Shown here: in pieces, positions 60,129-64,000 of the stretch
Numbering within the stretch: the first letter of the stretch is position 1
How the letters are laid out: each line of letters starts with the position of its first letter
Assembly (NCBI RefSeq): GCF_026745355.1
Contig: NC_079203.1
Location: 55,600,141-55,664,140 of the forward strand
Reading direction: 5' to 3'
DNA length: 64,000 nucleotides
Source: Beta vulgaris subsp. vulgaris
Lineage: Eukaryota > Streptophyta > Magnoliopsida > Caryophyllales > Amaranthaceae
Notes under the pieces: model-generated
Told to the model about the DNA's origin: nothing
Seen by the model: the letters and a program-made list of their open reading frames with translations, nothing else
Database searches by the model: none
Position numbers and translations under genes: made by a program

Positions 60129-61431
60129 CATTGTACACAAGATCAGCTATTAAACCAAAATAAATAGTATAACAAAAACATATTGATGAAGGACAGCTTT
60201 CGAGCAATATAACAAGAGAGGAAGGCGAGAAAAGACAAGTTGAGAAGAGCAAAAGTAGGCTTCAAATGGGATTTGAGACATGCATAATGTCGGCAAATCA
60301 AAGCACTATAACAAGTTAGGCAAGAGGCATATAATGTTTAAGGCCCTACATATCTATATGAACAACTTAGCCCCTCGTGTAATGGTATTATCCCATTATA
60401 AATATATATGTAACTTTTTATATAATGTCAATAAGAATAATAATTGAATTGTTGTTGATGGGAAGATGAGCTTTCATTCATTCAACTAATTCATTTATTC
60501 ACAATTATTTCTTAAGAAATGACCAACTTTATTGTGTATATCAGAAAGAATGTGATGGATCAAGTAAAATTTGGCTTGTTTGGTCCCTATATAGAGATCT
60601 TATCATTTATGAAAGGCGCAGCTAATCCTGGCCTAGGTCAATTCAATGAATTTGAGTAGGGTATGCGTGCAATTTGAAGTGCACTATCTATCTACCCAAT
60701 CTTAATAATAAGATTCACTTGAATATGAGCTATGAGAGATGACTAGGTTATTGGTATATATTAGTAATGCATTCACCTTTTGAATTCATAATACTTGAGT
60801 TATAGTGCAAGGGAAGCAAGGAAGGGTGGGTTGGGTCATGGGTGGAAGGGGAAGTCATACACTCATACTTGAGATTCCATGAAAAAGTCACGTCGATTAT
60901 CGATCACTTGTTTGCATTTATGGGTAACAACCTTTATTTGGATATCTTGTTTGGGCTATGGGATTTATGTTCTTAATTTCGTAGCGTGGATAGTGGCATG
61001 AGTTGATTGAAACTTTAGCATGGGCTTATGAACATCTCGTACAACTCAAGCTGACACACCCAAATACTGATTCAAATTAAAAGGGATATCTAGGGAAATT
61101 TCACTTTGAAGGACTATTTCCTAGCTACACACGTCATGTTATTTCATGATTGAATCAATTTAAAAAAGACCTTATCAACTTAGATATTTAGTGTTCTTTG
61201 TTAAATTTTAGAGTTTTCCTTTATCGTTGTTTCTAATGTTTATGTTACAGGCTACGATATTGTTGTTTCAGAAAATTCATTTGGGTACCAGTCTAATCCT
61301 AATGCCCCGAATTTTGGATCAATTGTGCAAATTACTTTTTTTTTGTGGAAATTTGTTTTAAAATTCTAAATTAAGAGAAATGCTTATATTTGCTTGTTAG
61401 AGGAGTGTTAGGTAATACTGAAATTGCGTGA
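60129..61431. other. Intergenic, nothing recognised
   Basis: AT-rich DNA without protein-like frames, clear transposon ends or RNA genes that I can see. Confidence 0.5.
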
Positions 61432-61442
61432 GACATTCACAT

Positions 61443-61961
61443 TTTTATTTTTGTTTGACAATTTAGTTCACTTCATTAAAACTCTTAAAAGTTCTGAAGG
61501 CATACATCGAAATGTCAAGACTACGACACCTTGAACTGAAAGACAAATACAAAAGCGCCAAAATCAAAACGCTCTAAAACACAACAAGAACCCCTCAACA
61601 ATATCACCACTAGAACAACCTAGAAAAAAACACAACTACCACATCAAAAAAAAATAAAGAAACACCCAGGCTCACCAACTGAAAAAACTGCAAACTAAGA
61701 CAACTTCAAGCAAAACAACAATGGAACGCATGAACTCCTTGAGACGATTTTGAAGCAATGACACCATATCAACCATTGGGATAACCCTCACTACACCTTC
61801 TATTTGAAACTTGAATCTCATTTTTCTTCTCCATATTATGACTGAAACCAAGGTGATTAAGCAATTGACATTGATTTTTCTTTGTTGATCTTCGAAAATG
61901 AGAACTTGGCACAACATTGCTCATAGATGAATTAGGCGAGAAAACTGAACCCTCGCTACCG
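61443..61961 (-). mobile_element. Retroposed fragment with 11-bp duplication and A-rich tail
   Basis: GACATTCACAT occurs at 61432-61442 and 61962-61972. Read on the minus strand, the 519 bp between them end in an A-rich tail (AAACAAAAATAAAAA). The 5' part is open for about 60 codons (FSPNSSMSNVVPSSHFRRST, then LLNHLGFSHNMEKKNE), ending in a stop. The structure fits a 5'-truncated LINE or retrocopied transcript; the source gene is not recognised. Confidence 0.6.
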
Positions 61962-62311
61962 GACATTCACATAAATATACATGTACATGTTTTTAAATTA
62001 TTTATGATAAAAGGACAATCCCTAAGATTGTGTGAGAATGAATAAAGTCTATCTAGATGACTAGATTTCACCTTTCAAATTTTGTGATGAGAGTTTCTGA
62101 CTTTTGACTCTCATATCTCAAAATCGCATAATAATTGGGTGCAAAAAAAGAGGAGATGACCAAATTAATTAAACCAAATAAAGAATTGCAATTTTCATGG
62201 AAAATGTTTTCCATCAAATTAAAAGGACCCTTAGGGGTAAAACAAGTTCGCTCCTATTCTTCTCAACCTTTTAGAATGCGATGCACTTTTTGATTAGCTA
62301 TATTTTACTTA

Positions 62312-62393
62312 CTCCATTTTGAAATAAGTAAAACATTTATGTCATAAAGCTCTCACATAGATGAGATAAGTGTTTCATTTATTTTAAAACGAG
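62312..62393. mobile_element. Short MITE, 82 bp
   Basis: Left CTCCATTTTGAAATAAGTAAAACA and inverted right CTCGTTTTAAAATAAATGAAACA are similar; TA flanks at 62310-62311 and 62394-62395. Stowaway-like size-reduced element. Confidence 0.65.
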
Positions 62394-63089
62394 TAAATAT
62401 AAAAAATAAGTGGATTCAAATTTCATTTATATCTATATCATCTTCCAATTTCATTTAGTCTAGTTAAATAATTAGCTAAAGACACAATGAAGCGTTTTAC
62501 ATAGATTTGTTCGATTCCCATAAATCATGGATATATAGCATTTTGTCTCAAAACCACAAACCTACCTATAGCCTAATTTTTATATAGACAACATGTAATC
62601 AATCTGAAAAAACTTTATGTGAGTGGATTTGAACTATATGTATCTTTTTCTAATAAACAAAATTTCTGTTTAAAAAAATATAATTTCTTTAGAGGAAAAA
62701 AGGTTGATTATTTGATTCAACACCACTATCTACAAAATTTAAGGAATAATGAATGGTACGATTTTTTTACAGCTTAAGTGAGCTAAAAAGTAATTAGAGA
62801 AGATCAAGACTCAAGAGAGAATGTGTAATGTGGGCATGCACAAGCTAAGCACAAGTTGAGATTCCTGAATGGCTCAAAAAAGTTCATTCTAACGTGACAA
62901 ATACAGGAAAATGCACTTTAATTTGCTCTCTAAAGATTAATAATTCTAAAAAATATAGTATGGGACTCTAATAAAGATAGCAAGTACTAATAAGTAGGGC
63001 AACTTCTCAGTTCTCATATATAACCACTAGACACGTGCTAGCTAGTCTTTTTCAATTTTCTTATTTTTCAGAAAATTTGGTAAGAAAAA

Positions 63090-63256
63090 GTTCTCTGGCC
63101 TGTCCTCGCATAGGGTCCTTATCCAGCGGCTCATTACAAGCCACACATATCCGAAACCTCCCTCTTTTCTTAAATCCCAAGCAAATATTTGAGGTAGGAA
63201 TTAAACCCTAGATTTTGCTACGTAAGATGAGTAAACTCACCACTTGAACCAATCCT
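63090..63256 (-). mobile_element. tRNA-derived SINE
   Basis: On the minus strand an A-box-like TTGGTTCAAGTGGTGAG and a B-box-like GGGTTTAATTCC precede a segment (ACCCTATGCGAGGACAGGCC) similar to the SINE at 48325. Target duplication not seen. Confidence 0.6.
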
Positions 63257-63289
63257 AATTAATTTTTGTAAAAATTTCAAAAAATTACC

Positions 63290-63620
63290 TTTTATAACCA
63301 ACTTTTTTTAAAAGAAAAAAACTACCTTTTGGAAATTTTCTTTCAAAAAACTACCTTATAGAAAATATTCATTTCAATATACTATCCTTTTACTTTTATA
63401 TTTAATAGTATTCAATAAATGACAATCGCCCTAAGTGTTGCTTCCGATGGAGTAGCGACAAAAGAAGAGAGAAACGATAAGGAGGAAAGAATAACAATTT
63501 AATCTGACTCAATTATTAGTGATTAAACCCCATTTATAGGTAAAATGGTAGTATATTGAAACAAATTTGTTATATAAGGTAGTTTTCTGAAAGAAAATTT
63601 TAAAAAGGTAATTTTTTTTT
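63290..63620. repeat. Fold-back element with about 80-bp arms
   Basis: AAATTTTCTTTCAAAAAACTACCTTATA...TTTCAATATACTA near 63330-63395 returns inverted near 63540-63605. Between the arms lies about 140 bp without coding content. Outer parts repeat A(A)CTACCTTTT-like units. Probably a MULE-like or other MITE. Confidence 0.65.
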
Positions 63621-64000
63621 AAAAATAATTAAAGAATATAGTTTTATGAAATTTTCGATTTTTTTTTCGATTTTTTTGTTTAGGGTTTTTTTAGTTTGTG
63701 TACTAAGGGTACGTAGAAAGGTGCTTAGGTGCATACACGAGGAAAAGTTTTTACTTTTCTTAGCTTGATGTATTACTCTTACCATTTCTGTGGGTAATGA
63801 GATTATGAGATGTAAGGTGCCTTTGCCCTAAGGAAAGGGGCATATGCAACTTCCGATTCTAGTACTTAAAGGTTGTGTATATTATGTCATACAAGTCCCA
63901 TTTTCTAAAAAGATTGTATAAATCTTTAATGGACCTACAAACAATCCTATATCATAGGAGACTTTGATCATCATAAAATGAAGTCTCATCCTTAAGCTAC

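Noticed and set aside
1..64000. CRISPR array, operon, riboswitch or phage module
   Set aside because: None seen; the window is plant nuclear DNA with introns, and the tandem repeats lack spacer structure.

Overview
This is nuclear DNA of a flowering plant, almost certainly a dicot. The genes have many GT-AG introns, the spacers are AT-rich and full of short non-coding transposons, and the protein set includes a plastid-specific ribosomal protein, an arginyltransferase and a plant MLKL-type pseudokinase. The order Caryophyllales (spinach/beet/quinoa group) is my guess from the general look of the genes and Stowaway elements; that is inference only.

Seven genes can be rebuilt exon by exon, each with one open frame after joining. 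In order they are: plastid ribosomal protein bTHX/PSRP4 (12349-14149, +), single-exon pleckstrin-homology protein PH1 (17785-18243, -), clathrin light chain (19943-23589, +), a basic proline/serine-rich BPP-type microtubule-associated protein (24538-29218, -), arginyl-tRNA--protein transferase ATE1 (32967-40220, +), a HeLo/DUF1221 plus pseudokinase protein of the plant MLKL type (42263-45037, +) and a Yippee zinc-binding protein (49009-51676, -). An eighth locus (4398-5221, -) is a broken piece of a phosphoinositide-specific phospholipase C; upstream of it on the same strand lies a chain of exon-like pieces from an unrecognised gene.

Layout: 1-12 kb is repeat- and fragment-rich. It holds a 5'-truncated LINE inside a repeat family, the PLC relic and the exon-like pieces. 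12-30 kb is the densest gene block. 30-33 kb is a transposon and tandem-repeat block ending 0.3 kb before ATE1. 33-45 kb carries ATE1 and the MLKL-like gene. 45-52 kb holds SINEs and the Yippee gene. 52-64 kb has no convincing gene and is a mosaic of MITEs, SINEs, small Helitrons and a retroposed fragment.

The genes do not form a pathway. They are housekeeping genes: plastid translation, clathrin coats, cytoskeleton, the N-degron pathway, a probable immunity or cell-death pseudokinase, and a Yippee protein. The CLC, BPP and Yippee genes lie in the same order as I remember for one Arabidopsis chromosome 2 segment, which suggests conserved microsynteny. The most interesting signals are the degenerate EIPEK repeats in the tail of the MLKL-like pseudokinase, a four-copy tandem repeat next to ATE1, two near-perfect hairpins, and a set of unusually readable transposon insertions with intact target-site duplications, including one only 36 bp long.
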